Source: Clostridiales bacterium UBA4653 (lineage in GTDB: Bacteria > Bacillota > Clostridia > Oscillospirales > CAG-272). From it: DNA of 20,951 bases. A program made the translations under genes and the position numbers. The stretch is taken from NCBI GenBank assembly GCA_002405565.1, contig DHMB01000007.1:930-21880 (forward strand), read 5' to 3'. The notes beneath the pieces were generated by a model, which saw only the letters and a program-made list of their open reading frames with translations, had not been told where the DNA came from and searched no databases. Position 1 is the first letter of the stretch. Each line of letters begins with the position of its first letter. Positions 15,332 to 20,951 of the stretch are shown piece by piece.

Positions 15332-15338
15332 GCAATAG

Positions 15339-15364
15339 AAAAAACCGCCCGTCGGGCGGTTTTT
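15339..15364 (+). terminator. Terminator of the SLH gene
   Basis: AAAAACCGCCC (15340-15350) and GGGCGGTTTTT (15354-15364) around a GTC loop, 8 bp after the stop codon. Confidence 0.9.
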
Positions 15365-15485
15365 GTTTTTCAAAGAATTCAAGAGAATTGACAAACGAGC
15401 TTTGTCTTTTTTATCCATTTAATCCGTTTTTATTTTCTACAATTTCCCTTTTTATATTGTATTTTGAATATTTATTATTTTCTTC
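15365..15485. other. AT-rich spacer without a gene
   Basis: Strikingly T-rich compared with the rest of the window. The only structure seen is a 6-bp hairpin, GACAAA/TTTGTC near 15390-15407, followed by six Ts, which could be a weak second terminator. No coding frame is supported. Confidence 0.5.
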
Positions 15486-15514
15486 TTGACAATTGACGAA
15501 CCGTGTCGTATAAT
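15486..15514 (+). promoter_or_regulatory. Perfect consensus promoter of the AT-rich gene
   Basis: TTGACA (15486-15491), exactly 17 bp, TATAAT (15509-15514). Both hexamers are perfect, the only such pair found in this window. Confidence 0.9.
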
Positions 15515-15543
15515 CAATAAAAAAGACAAAAAGGAGAAACAAC

Positions 15544-15891
15544 ATGTTAGTATGGTCTTATCAAGAAAAAGAGTTCAAAATTGGTCATAACCCGTCACTC
15601 ACAATCATCAGAGGCGAGAAAGATGGTCTTATTTTCAAAAAAGACAACTTATCTTTCGCAATAGATCCCCAAGACATCAATCACATAATCTTCGAGAAAC
15701 CGACATTGTTTAAGAAAGGTATGGTCGCTTTTTTTGACAGCGACGGCCAGGTTTTAACATACATTTGCGATGGAAGAAGAATTCCTTTGGTGTTAGAAGT
15801 GACAAGAGACGACACAAACAAGAAAGACGGAAACTTTTATATTGTATATTCAATTCTCAATGAAAACGGTTTTAAGTTGATAGCGGGTTAA
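15544..15891 (+). CDS. Small AT-rich orphan, possibly PH-like domain
   Basis: A 115-residue protein with AAGGAG 7 nt before the ATG. The predicted pattern is mostly beta: FKIGHNPSLTIIRGEKDGLI, then a DPQDINHIIFEKP segment, MVAFFDSDGQVLTY and a closing YIVYSILNENGFKLI. The alternation of an expressed strand, an IPxxxIxxI-like strand and an FxxxDG turn resembles bacterial PH-like domains such as DUF4429, but this is a resemblance of pattern only. No signal peptide or membrane helix is present, so it is likely cytoplasmic. Its first 60 bases are about 35% GC, clearly below its neighbours, and codons end in A or T more often, suggesting later acquisition. It is flanked by terminators on both sides. 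Confidence 0.75.
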   Translation: MLVWSYQEKEFKIGHNPSLTIIRGEKDGLIFKKDNLSFAIDPQDINHIIFEKPTLFKKGMVAFFDSDGQVLTYICDGRRIPLVLEVTRDDTNKKDGNFYIVYSILNENGFKLIAG

Positions 15892-15947
15892 TTAAACCGC
15901 ATCAATCGCATGAATTACTTAAAAATGATATATATTCTTTAAGCTAC

Positions 15948-15974
15948 AAAGCCCTCGCCGAAGCGAGGGCTTTT
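15948..15974 (+). terminator. Terminator of the AT-rich gene
   Basis: AAAGCCCTCGC and GCGAGGGCTTTT arms (15948-15958 and 15963-15974) around a stable CGAA tetraloop. Confidence 0.88.
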
Positions 15975-16025
15975 GATATGTAATCCGTTTTTCCGTCCCC
16001 AAACATCACCGCTCCGAGCAAACGC

Positions 16026-16135
16026 GATAAAAGAGAATCGAATCTCTCAGGCTCGACGCCCTAAGGTCAAGCGGCTCTGACGCGCCACCGGCGCCTCATT
16101 CACTACCGCTCCCTTCGATTCTCCTTTATGATTGC
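16026..16135 (-). repeat. Structured repeat unit A downstream of ssrA
   Basis: About 100 bp that can fold on either strand. The outer arms are GAGAATCGAA (near 16033) and TTCGATTCTC (near 16114). Inside, AGCGG and CCGCT enclose a GCGCC-ACC-GGCGC hairpin, and a small GAC/GTC hairpin lies beside it. It aligns with unit B (16181-16283) over the whole length, including GGCTCGACGCC and CATTCACTACCGCTC. Orientation is assigned minus because G-U pairs in unit B and in the nearby terminator work only in that RNA. It encodes no credible protein. Confidence 0.6.
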
Positions 16136-16165
16136 AAAAAGAAAAGCCGCCTTATGGCGACTTTT
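16136..16165 (-). terminator. Terminator after repeat unit B (minus strand)
   Basis: AAAAGCCGCC (16142-16151) and GGCGACTTTT (16156-16165), loop TTAT. On the minus strand the one imperfect position is a G-U pair, and CTTTTT follows; on the plus strand it would be a C-A mismatch. This indicates minus-strand use. Confidence 0.6.
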
Positions 16166-16283
16166 CTTTTTGGTGGACCCGAGGAGAATCGATTCTCACG
16201 GCTCGACGCCGTTCGGTCATCGCGGCTCAGACAGCACGCCTGTGCTGTCATTCACTACCGCTCTCTTCGCTCCCCTCAGGAAA
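16161..16283 (-). repeat. Structured repeat unit B ending in a copy of the tmRNA 3' end
   Basis: Paralogue of unit A. Positions 16171-16192 repeat, base for base, the last 22 nt of the tmRNA gene (16315-16336), including the CCA end; with the adjoining tract the match runs from 16161-16192 to 16306-16336 with one extra T. Inside the unit, GCGG and CCGC enclose an ACAGCAC-GCCT-GTGCTGT hairpin, which replaces the unrelated GCGCC hairpin of unit A at the same place. The outer helix pairs mainly on the minus strand. It does not restore a tRNA T-arm, so it is not a second functional tmRNA. Confidence 0.6.
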
Positions 16284-16310
16284 AAGTAAAAGCGCCGCAA
16301 GGGCGCTTTT
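16281..16310 (-). terminator. Terminator of smpB-ssrA
   Basis: AAAAGCGCC (16288-16296) and GGCGCTTTT (16302-16310). On the minus strand it lies 4 nt after the tmRNA CCA end and is followed by ACTTTTTCC. Confidence 0.8.
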
Positions 16311-16314
16311 CTTT

Positions 16315-16667
16315 TGGTGGACCCGAGGAGAATCGAACTCCTGTCCGAAAAACGATCCGCGGGGCTTTCTCCGAGCGCATTCTGTCTTTTGAAATTCCCT
16401 CCCCGCAACGCCGGCAAACAGGCTTTGCGCATCGGTAGCTTTTTAATGCGTGACGGCGTCAAAAGCTAAAAAGCCGTTCACGTTCATCGCTGTGTTATGC
16501 CCGGACCGAAGCCGCGATACTCATCGGCAGGACACCCGCGCCCTTAGGCAGCGAGAGCTAATTTGTTATTGTTAGCGTTTAATTTTAGGTTGCACAGTTT
16601 TTGGGAGCTTGTGCGGCTCCGCTCGCTTACCCCGTTTCATGTTCCCCGTCGAAACCTTTACGGGCCC
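16315..16667 (-). ncRNA. ssrA: Transfer-messenger RNA (tmRNA)
   Basis: tmRNA with SmpB rescues ribosomes stalled on broken mRNAs and tags the product for proteolysis. On the minus strand the 5' end GGGCCCGTAAAGGTTTCGAC is diagnostic; GGGCCCG pairs with CGGGTCC at the 3' end (one G-U). The T-arm AGGAG-TTCGATT-CTCCT and an encoded terminal CCA follow the standard pattern. The mRNA-like part lies at 16576-16544: GCT AAC AAT AAC AAA TTA GCT CTC GCT GCC TAA, giving the tag ANNNKLALAA if the first Ala is the resume codon. The LALAA end suits ClpXP-type proteases. Length is 353 nt, standard for a one-piece tmRNA. It begins 4 bp after the smpB stop codon, so both are likely co-transcribed. Confidence 0.96.
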
Positions 16668-16671
16668 TTGA

Positions 16672-17142
16672 TTATCTTGTTCTTTGCCGTTCAAAGCGGT
16701 CGACGTAGCGCGCCTCCGCCTTTTTGGCTTCGGTTTCGCGCTTGTCATAAAGCTTTTTGCCCTTGCAAAGCCCGATCTCCGCCTTTACGTTCCTTCCGGA
16801 AAAGTAAAGTGAAAGCGGAACGAGCGTCAGCCCTTCCTGACCGATCTTCGCAAGCAACCGGATGATCTCCTTCTTATGCATCAGCAGCTTTCTGTCCCGC
16901 ATAGGATCTCGATTGAAAATGTTTCCCTTTTCATACGGGCTGATATGAACGCCCGTCATAAAAAGCTCGCCCTTTTCAATATAGCAATACGAATCCTTGA
17001 GATTGACGGCGCCCAGCCGCAGGCTTTTCACCTCCGTGCCGAGAAGCTCAATCCCCGCCTCGCATGTGTCAAGGACAAAATAGTCGTGGCGGGCTTTTTT
17101 GTTCTGCGCTATTATTTTATGAGCATAATTTTCGCCTGCCAT
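16672..17142 (-). CDS. smpB: SsrA-binding protein SmpB
   Basis: SmpB binds the tRNA-like part of tmRNA and places it in the stalled ribosome, its C-terminal tail filling the empty mRNA channel. The 156-residue length is normal. Family segments are KIIAQNKKARHDYFVLDTCE, AGIELLGTEVKSLRLGAVNL, GELFMTGVHISPYEKGN, the RDRKLLMHKKEI segment and LVPLSLYFSGRNVKAEIGLC, with the usual basic tail GKKLYDKRETEAKK and on. AAAGGAG lies 8 nt before the ATG. It is directly followed by its RNA partner ssrA. Confidence 0.97.
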   Translation of the reverse strand: MAGENYAHKIIAQNKKARHDYFVLDTCEAGIELLGTEVKSLRLGAVNLKDSYCYIEKGELFMTGVHISPYEKGNIFNRDPMRDRKLLMHKKEIIRLLAKIGQEGLTLVPLSLYFSGRNVKAEIGLCKGKKLYDKRETEAKKAEARYVDRFERQRTR

Positions 17143-17173
17143 AACATTTTCTCCTTTCCTTTTTGTGCTTCAT

Positions 17174-17202
17174 ATTTTATCACATCGAAGAAGGCTTGTC
17201 AA
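17174..17202 (-). promoter_or_regulatory. Promoter of smpB-ssrA
   Basis: On the minus strand: TTGACA (17202-17197), 17-bp spacer and TAAAAT (17179-17174), with TGA before the -10. It lies about 32 bp before the smpB start. Confidence 0.85.
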
Positions 17203-17235
17203 GCGCAAACCAATCGACGTTTTTTGCCGGTTTTT

Positions 17236-18051
17236 TCAGCCCTTGCCCTTGTTTTTCGGGCTTATCTGCGAAAACAGCGTGCGGAAAAACGAATCAATTT
17301 TGTCATCAATTGTTGTCGGCTTTTCGCTTTGAGACGGCTTTTTCTCCGTTTTTTCAGTCGACTTGCCGCCCGCGGCTGTCATTTCCGCGGTCAGCTTTCT
17401 TATCTGCTCGCAATAGTCCTCTGCCGCCGAGCTGTACATTTTCTTTATCTTGCCTTCCTCCGCTCCCGCACGGACTTTTGCCTCGTTTATAAGCGTTTCC
17501 GCCTTTTCGCTCGCAACGGAGACCATCTCCGCGGCTTTTTCTTCCGCTGCCGAAATTATTCTTCCCGCCTCTTCTCCTGCGTGACGAAGCAGCTCCTCCG
17601 TTTTATTGCGGATTTTTTCCGCAACCTCCTCGGAAAGCTCTTCCCCGCTCTCGCGACTTTCGTACCCGGCAATGCGGTCTGCCATTCCCGCAAGTGCGGC
17701 TTTCAGCTCCTCTTCGCGCTTTTCTGCGGCATAAAGACGGCAGGCAAGCTCATCAAGCATTTGCGAAAGTTCTTTTCCGTGCTCCTCCGCGGCAACTTTC
17801 CCGTCATTTGCGAGGGACGCGGCGTTTTCGGAAGAATACGCCTCGCAGGCAAGCTCGTCAAGCATATGAGTAAGCTCGTCTATGCGGCTTTTCGCCTCCG
17901 ATACCTTGCGCTTTTCGCTTTCGATATCGCTCTTCAGCTCTTCCTCTCTGCGCGCAAAATCAATGCTTATCTGCTCGATATAGCTGTTTACGTCCTTCTT
18001 TGAGTAGCCGCCCATTGCGCCTCTGAATTTGACCATTTTTCCGTCGCTCAT
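17236..18051 (-). CDS. DivIVA-domain coiled-coil protein
   Basis: A 271-residue protein whose N-terminus (VKFRGAMGGYSKKDVNSYIEQ) matches the DivIVA family pattern of a short hydrophobic, membrane-curvature-binding segment followed by a coiled coil. Residues ~30-225 are strongly heptad-like and rich in Glu, Lys and Ala. Two copies of MLDELAC-x-x-Y-x-x-E (63-75 and 98-110) are 35 residues apart, exactly five heptads. The tail (~228-271) is polar with a Ser/Thr/Lys-rich linker and a final DKIDSFFRTLFSQI amphipathic segment. DivIVA proteins position division, septum or wall-synthesis machinery at curved membranes; which process this one serves is unknown. GGAGG lies 5 nt before the ATG. It is transcribed alone on the same strand as smpB, which has its own promoter. 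Confidence 0.82.
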   Translation of the reverse strand: MSDGKMVKFRGAMGGYSKKDVNSYIEQISIDFARREEELKSDIESEKRKVSEAKSRIDELTHMLDELACEAYSSENAASLANDGKVAAEEHGKELSQMLDELACRLYAAEKREEELKAALAGMADRIAGYESRESGEELSEEVAEKIRNKTEELLRHAGEEAGRIISAAEEKAAEMVSVASEKAETLINEAKVRAGAEEGKIKKMYSSAAEDYCEQIRKLTAEMTAAGGKSTEKTEKKPSQSEKPTTIDDKIDSFFRTLFSQISPKNKGKG

Positions 18052-18082
18052 AAAAACCTCCGCAAAAGCTGTTTTTCGTCTT

Positions 18083-18112
18083 ATTATAACATCATCCGCA
18101 CCCGATTGTAAA
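18083..18112 (-). promoter_or_regulatory. Promoter of the DivIVA-like gene
   Basis: On the minus strand: TTTACA (18112-18107), 18-bp spacer and perfect TATAAT (18088-18083), with TGT before the -10. Confidence 0.78.
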
Positions 18113-18139
18113 TATAAACCGCAAAATTGTTAAAAACTC

Positions 18140-18168
18140 TTTACATAAAATCGTTTTTCGGCTATAAT
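18140..18168 (+). promoter_or_regulatory. Promoter of the SGNH hydrolase-FkbM operon
   Basis: TTTACA (18140-18145), 17-bp spacer and perfect TATAAT (18163-18168). It is divergent from the DivIVA-like promoter. Confidence 0.82.
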
Positions 18169-18205
18169 TAGCCCGTAACAAAGCACAAAAGAGAGGTTAT
18201 TTTCT

Positions 18206-18859
18206 ATGGAAAAACAGGTTATCCGCGTTATGTTCACGGGCGACAGCATTACAGACTGTCAGAGGGCGCGCCCCGTCGGCGACGGAGTCGGCACACTCGG
18301 CAACAGCTATGTCGGCAATCTCTTCTGTATGACCTGGGCTGAAAAGCCGGACTGCAAAATCCGCTTTATGAACTCCGCAACCTCGGGCGATACGAGCCGT
18401 CAGCTCCTTGCCCGCTTTGATGACGAGGTTCTTGCGTACAACCCCGATTATCTTTTCATAATGATCGGCGTAAACGACGCATGGCGAATTGCGGAGCTCC
18501 CCGTAAACACAGAGGTTCACATTTCCTCCGGGGAAACCGCCGCAAATATGGAGAAAATGATCTTAAAAGCCCGCGAAAAGGGCGCAGAGCCGATAATCCT
18601 TTCGCCGTTCTTTATGGATCTTGACAAAAATGAATTTATGCGCTATCACGTCGATGAGATAAACGCTCTTTATAAAAAGCTCGCGGAAAAATATTCCGTC
18701 GGCTATATAGACGTTCAGTCTGCGATCGATAAATGGATCTCAAAGGCAAGCTCATATATTCTTTCAAGCGACCGCGTTCATCCGAAGGCAATCGGCGTTT
18801 CGCTCATCGCAAGAACAATCTTCGAGCACCCCGTCTTCCGCGGAGTTATTGACAGATGA
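18206..18859 (+). CDS. SGNH/GDSL-family hydrolase (esterase)
   Basis: A 217-residue cytoplasmic hydrolase without a signal peptide. The four SGNH blocks are in order: GDSITD with nucleophile Ser14, SATSGDTSRQL with Gly61, GVNDAWR with Asn90, and DRVHP with Asp189 and His192 completing the triad. The family removes acyl or acetyl groups from carbohydrates, lipids or other small molecules; the exact substrate cannot be read from sequence. GAGAGG precedes the ATG. Its stop overlaps the ATG of the FkbM-type gene (ATGA), so the two are translationally coupled and probably act on the same product, perhaps a sugar or glycan carrying both acyl and methyl groups. Confidence 0.9.
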   Translation: MEKQVIRVMFTGDSITDCQRARPVGDGVGTLGNSYVGNLFCMTWAEKPDCKIRFMNSATSGDTSRQLLARFDDEVLAYNPDYLFIMIGVNDAWRIAELPVNTEVHISSGETAANMEKMILKAREKGAEPIILSPFFMDLDKNEFMRYHVDEINALYKKLAEKYSVGYIDVQSAIDKWISKASSYILSSDRVHPKAIGVSLIARTIFEHPVFRGVIDR

Positions 18860-19947
18860 CAAGAACCGTTTTCGGGGAAGAGGAGCTCTGGTCGGTTCTC
18901 GCAGACGCCTCCTCGCCCATTCTTCTCTACGGCACGGGCGACGGAGCGGACAAAATTCTCTCCGTTATGGAGAAAAAAGGACTGCGGGCAAGCGGATTTT
19001 TCGCCTCGGACGGCTTTGTCCGCGACAGATATTTCCGCGGCGAGCACGTTATGTCCCTCTCCGGGGCTGAAGAGAAATTCGGCGATTTTACGGTCATCGT
19101 TGCGTTCGGCTCGTCGCGTGACGAAGTAATCGAAAATGTGAAGAACATCGCCCGCCGTCATCGCCTGTTCATCGCGGACGTTCCCGTATGCGGAGGCGAG
19201 CTTTTCGACGCAGATTTTTATGAAAATCACCTTCCGGAGATAAATTCCGCGCGCGGACTTCTGGCGGACGAGGAATCAAAAAGGGTTTACGACGGTATCA
19301 TTAAATTCCGTCTTTCCGGCAAGCCGGAATATCTTTGGGAGTGCTCCTGCGATGAAGCTTCAACCTTCTCTCTCCTTTCGGGAGGCTACGGCGCATATAT
19401 CGATCTCGGCGCATACACGGGCGACACCGTCAAAAAGGCAATATCGCTCTGTCCGTCGATAAAAAAGGTCTGCGCCTTCGAGCCGGCAAAAAAGCCGTTT
19501 GAAAAGCTGAAAGCCTTTTGCTCCGGGACAGAAAACACAGAATTCTCCCTTGTAAACGCCTGCGCCTGGGACAAGACCGAGTCGCTCGTCATCGCCGACG
19601 GCGGCGGCAGAGGAACGCACATTTCATCGGACGGCTCGCTTTCCGGAGCGAAAAGCCGCACGGTTGACTGCGTTTCCCCCGATGAAGCCTGCAATTTTTC
19701 CGGCGAAAAATTACTGATAAAATATGATGTTGAGGGAGCGGAGCGGAAGGCTCTCCTCGGCTCGCTTTCCCTTATAAAAAACAATGACACCGAGCTTGCG
19801 GTGTCACTGTATCACAGAAGCGAAGATATTTTTTCCCTCATCTCGCTTACGCATAAAATCCTTCCCGAAAGGGCGCTTTATCTGCGACGTCTGAAGGGCT
19901 TTCCAGCATGGGACATAAACCTTTTCGCTTCAAAAAAGCTCATATAG
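18856..19947 (+). CDS. FkbM-family SAM-dependent methyltransferase
   Basis: A 363-residue two-part protein. Residues ~20-115 form a Rossmann-like segment (ILLYGTGDGADKILSVMEKK, then FIADVPVCGG) of the kind found before some sugar-modifying enzymes. Residues ~178-360 are the FkbM methyltransferase domain: YIDLGAYTGDTV at 181-192 binds SAM, CAFEPAKKPFEKLKA (206-220) carries the acidic strand-2 end, and LIKYDVEGAERKALLGSL at 287-304 is the family's signature DVEGAE. FkbM enzymes methylate oxygen atoms of sugars, polyketides or related products. The gene overlaps the SGNH hydrolase by 4 bp and its end overlaps manA by 8 bp on the opposite strand. Confidence 0.9.
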   Translation: MTRTVFGEEELWSVLADASSPILLYGTGDGADKILSVMEKKGLRASGFFASDGFVRDRYFRGEHVMSLSGAEEKFGDFTVIVAFGSSRDEVIENVKNIARRHRLFIADVPVCGGELFDADFYENHLPEINSARGLLADEESKRVYDGIIKFRLSGKPEYLWECSCDEASTFSLLSGGYGAYIDLGAYTGDTVKKAISLCPSIKKVCAFEPAKKPFEKLKAFCSGTENTEFSLVNACAWDKTESLVIADGGGRGTHISSDGSLSGAKSRTVDCVSPDEACNFSGEKLLIKYDVEGAERKALLGSLSLIKNNDTELAVSLYHRSEDIFSLISLTHKILPERALYLRRLKGFPAWDINLFASKKLI

Positions 19948-20866
19948 AAGAAACCAGAACGGTTGCGTTTCCCGAAAGGGTAACTCTTCCCGAGGCGGCG
20001 GCAACAAAAATGCTACCGCCTTTTTTCGCGCTTATTTTCTCATCGCCGCAGGAAATCTCGCAGGCTCCGTCGGCTATGAGAAGATGAAGAAAGCTCTCAT
20101 CGCCCGCAAAAACCTCAGCCTCGCCCGCAACCTTCTTTGCGCGGACGGAAAAATACTTGCAGGACGCGATAACGTCGCCTTCGTGCTTTGCCTTGACGGC
20201 AGACGGGTCAAACCGATCGATAACGTCAAGCGCCGGCTCGATATGAAGCTGGCGGAGCGAACCGTCCGGCTGGCGGCGATTGTAGTCGTAAACACGGTAT
20301 GTAATATTTGAATTCTGCTGTATCTCGGCGATGAAAATCCCCGCGCCGATAGCGTGAACAAGTCCCGAGGGGATAAAATACGTCTCCCCCGCCTTGACCT
20401 CAACATAGTTCATAAGGCTTTCAAGCGTGCCCTCCGCTATGGCTTTTTTCAGCTCTTCCCTTGTGTATTTTCTTTTCATTCCGTATATGAGTTTTGCGCC
20501 GGGCGCGGCGTCCACTATATACCACATTTCCGTTTTACCCATATCGTCCGTATGCTCTGCGGCATATTCGTCGTCCGGATGAACCTGAATCGAAAGATCC
20601 GCCTCCGCGTCTATCAGCTTTATAAGCAGAGGGAAACGGTCGCCCTTGTAATTCTTTCCGAGAGCCGACGGATTTTCGCGCACAAATTCCGAAAGCAATT
20701 TCCCGTCATATTCTCCGCCGATTATCGTATTATCTCCGTCGGGACGGCACGTCAGCTCCCATGCCTCCGCGATTTTTTCTCCCGCTTCGCCCATTCCGTA
20801 GTCGCGGGAAAGCCTTTCCCCGCCCCAGATTATATGCTTTGTTACAGGCTTCAGTTCAAACATCAT
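19940..20866 (-). CDS. manA: Mannose-6-phosphate isomerase, class I
   Basis: ManA interconverts mannose-6-phosphate and fructose-6-phosphate, feeding mannose into glycolysis or supplying GDP-mannose synthesis. This 308-residue protein is the short type I form common in Firmicutes. The zinc site is complete: Gln94 and His96 (IQVHPDD), Glu113 (KTEMWYIV) and His171 (GLVHAIG). EIQQNSNITYRVYDYNR (181-197) is the family segment with the catalytic Arg. The cupin-like C-terminal part follows. The first of two adjacent ATGs (20866) has GGAGG 9 nt upstream. The 3' end overlaps the FkbM gene. Confidence 0.94.
   Translation of the reverse strand: MMFELKPVTKHIIWGGERLSRDYGMGEAGEKIAEAWELTCRPDGDNTIIGGEYDGKLLSEFVRENPSALGKNYKGDRFPLLIKLIDAEADLSIQVHPDDEYAAEHTDDMGKTEMWYIVDAAPGAKLIYGMKRKYTREELKKAIAEGTLESLMNYVEVKAGETYFIPSGLVHAIGAGIFIAEIQQNSNITYRVYDYNRRQPDGSLRQLHIEPALDVIDRFDPSAVKAKHEGDVIASCKYFSVRAKKVAGEAEVFAGDESFLHLLIADGACEISCGDEKISAKKGGSIFVAAASGRVTLSGNATVLVSSI
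19993..20026 (+). terminator. Terminator of the SGNH-FkbM operon inside the manA coding region
   Basis: AGGCGG (19993-19998) pairs with CCGCCT (20016-20021), extended by GCA/TGC across a small internal loop, and six Ts follow. It lies 46 bp past the FkbM stop but within the last codons of manA on the other strand. Confidence 0.55.
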
Positions 20867-20901
20867 TTTTTCATTCCTCCGACCGATTGCTTTTCATAAG
20901 C

Positions 20902-20930
20902 ATCATATCACAATTCAAATCTTTTTTCAA
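20902..20930 (-). promoter_or_regulatory. Promoter of manA
   Basis: On the minus strand: TTGAAA (20930-20925), 17-bp spacer and TATGAT (20907-20902), with a TGA extension before the -10. Confidence 0.72.
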
Positions 20931-20951
20931 CCTACTTTTCTTTGAAAAGAA
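20931..20951. repeat. Interspersed repeat, cut by the window edge
   Basis: CCTACTTTTCTTTGAAAAGA closely matches the repeat at 9979-10003 and contains the same self-complementary TTTTCTTT/AAAGAAAA core. The remainder lies outside the window. Confidence 0.5.

Noticed and set aside
16171..16192. A second tmRNA or tRNA gene ending in CCA
   Set aside because: Only the acceptor end is duplicated. The T-stem does not pair, there is no partner acceptor arm, and no tag frame or anticodon arm is visible.
16132..16438. Open frames across the ssrA 3' end and its duplicate, with repeated WWTRGES-like residues
   Set aside because: They are plus-strand readings through the terminators, repeat B and the tmRNA gene; the repeated residues come from the duplicated tmRNA end. 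No ribosome binding site or plausible protein.

Overview
The window reads as a chromosomal segment of a mid-GC Gram-positive anaerobe, most likely class Clostridia and probably near Oscillospiraceae/Ruminococcaceae. This is inferred from gene content and style: RNase J, SmpB with tmRNA, a DivIVA-domain protein, a CwlD-type amidase, a DUF3048 (YerB-like) lipoprotein, DUF1846, DUF3343 beside a cysteine desulfurase, an S-layer-homology protein, GGAGG-type ribosome binding sites and many TTGACA/TATAAT promoters with a TGn extension. No phage, plasmid, IS transposase or CRISPR array is visible.

Layout. 1-1224 (+): the tail of an unrecognised gene, an OmpR-type DNA-binding protein with a degenerate receiver half, and tadA, tightly packed. 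1277-2737 (+): a DUF3048 lipoprotein with its own promoter and terminator. 2804-4837 (-): RNase J behind a long, structured leader. 4968-6750 (+): a small membrane protein, then DUF3343 and a class V cysteine desulfurase-like enzyme. 6768-8055 (+): two tandem paralogous lipoproteins whose first parts are nearly identical in DNA while the rest has diverged. 8057-9583 (-): DUF1846 protein. 9597-10022: gene-free DNA rich in hairpins and interspersed repeats. 10023-12830 (-): membrane protein, CwlD-like amidase and radA, apparently one operon. 12858-13932 (+): XerC/D-type tyrosine recombinase. 14111-15364 (+): secreted S-layer-homology protein. 15486-15974 (+): an AT-rich small gene with a perfect consensus promoter. 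16026-16314: two diverged, foldable repeats, one carrying a copy of the tmRNA 3' end. 16315-17202 (-): smpB and ssrA. 17236-18112 (-): DivIVA-like coiled-coil protein. 18140-19947 (+): SGNH hydrolase and FkbM-type methyltransferase, overlapping. 19940-20930 (-): class I mannose-6-phosphate isomerase, overlapping the previous gene tail to tail.

Functional themes are RNA quality control and decay (TadA, RNase J, SmpB/tmRNA), cell envelope and possibly sporulation (amidase, SLH protein, lipoproteins, DivIVA-like protein), DNA recombination and repair (RadA, Xer-type recombinase) and sulfur or selenium handling (DUF3343, desulfurase).

The signals most worth pursuing are not protein genes. The pair of repeats downstream of ssrA keeps its predicted helices while their sequence changes, and one copy ends in a duplicate of the tmRNA acceptor end. 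Other leads are inverted repeats that could bury the ribosome binding sites of two envelope genes, the roughly 325-nt RNase J leader, and the half-conserved, half-diverged lipoprotein pair.
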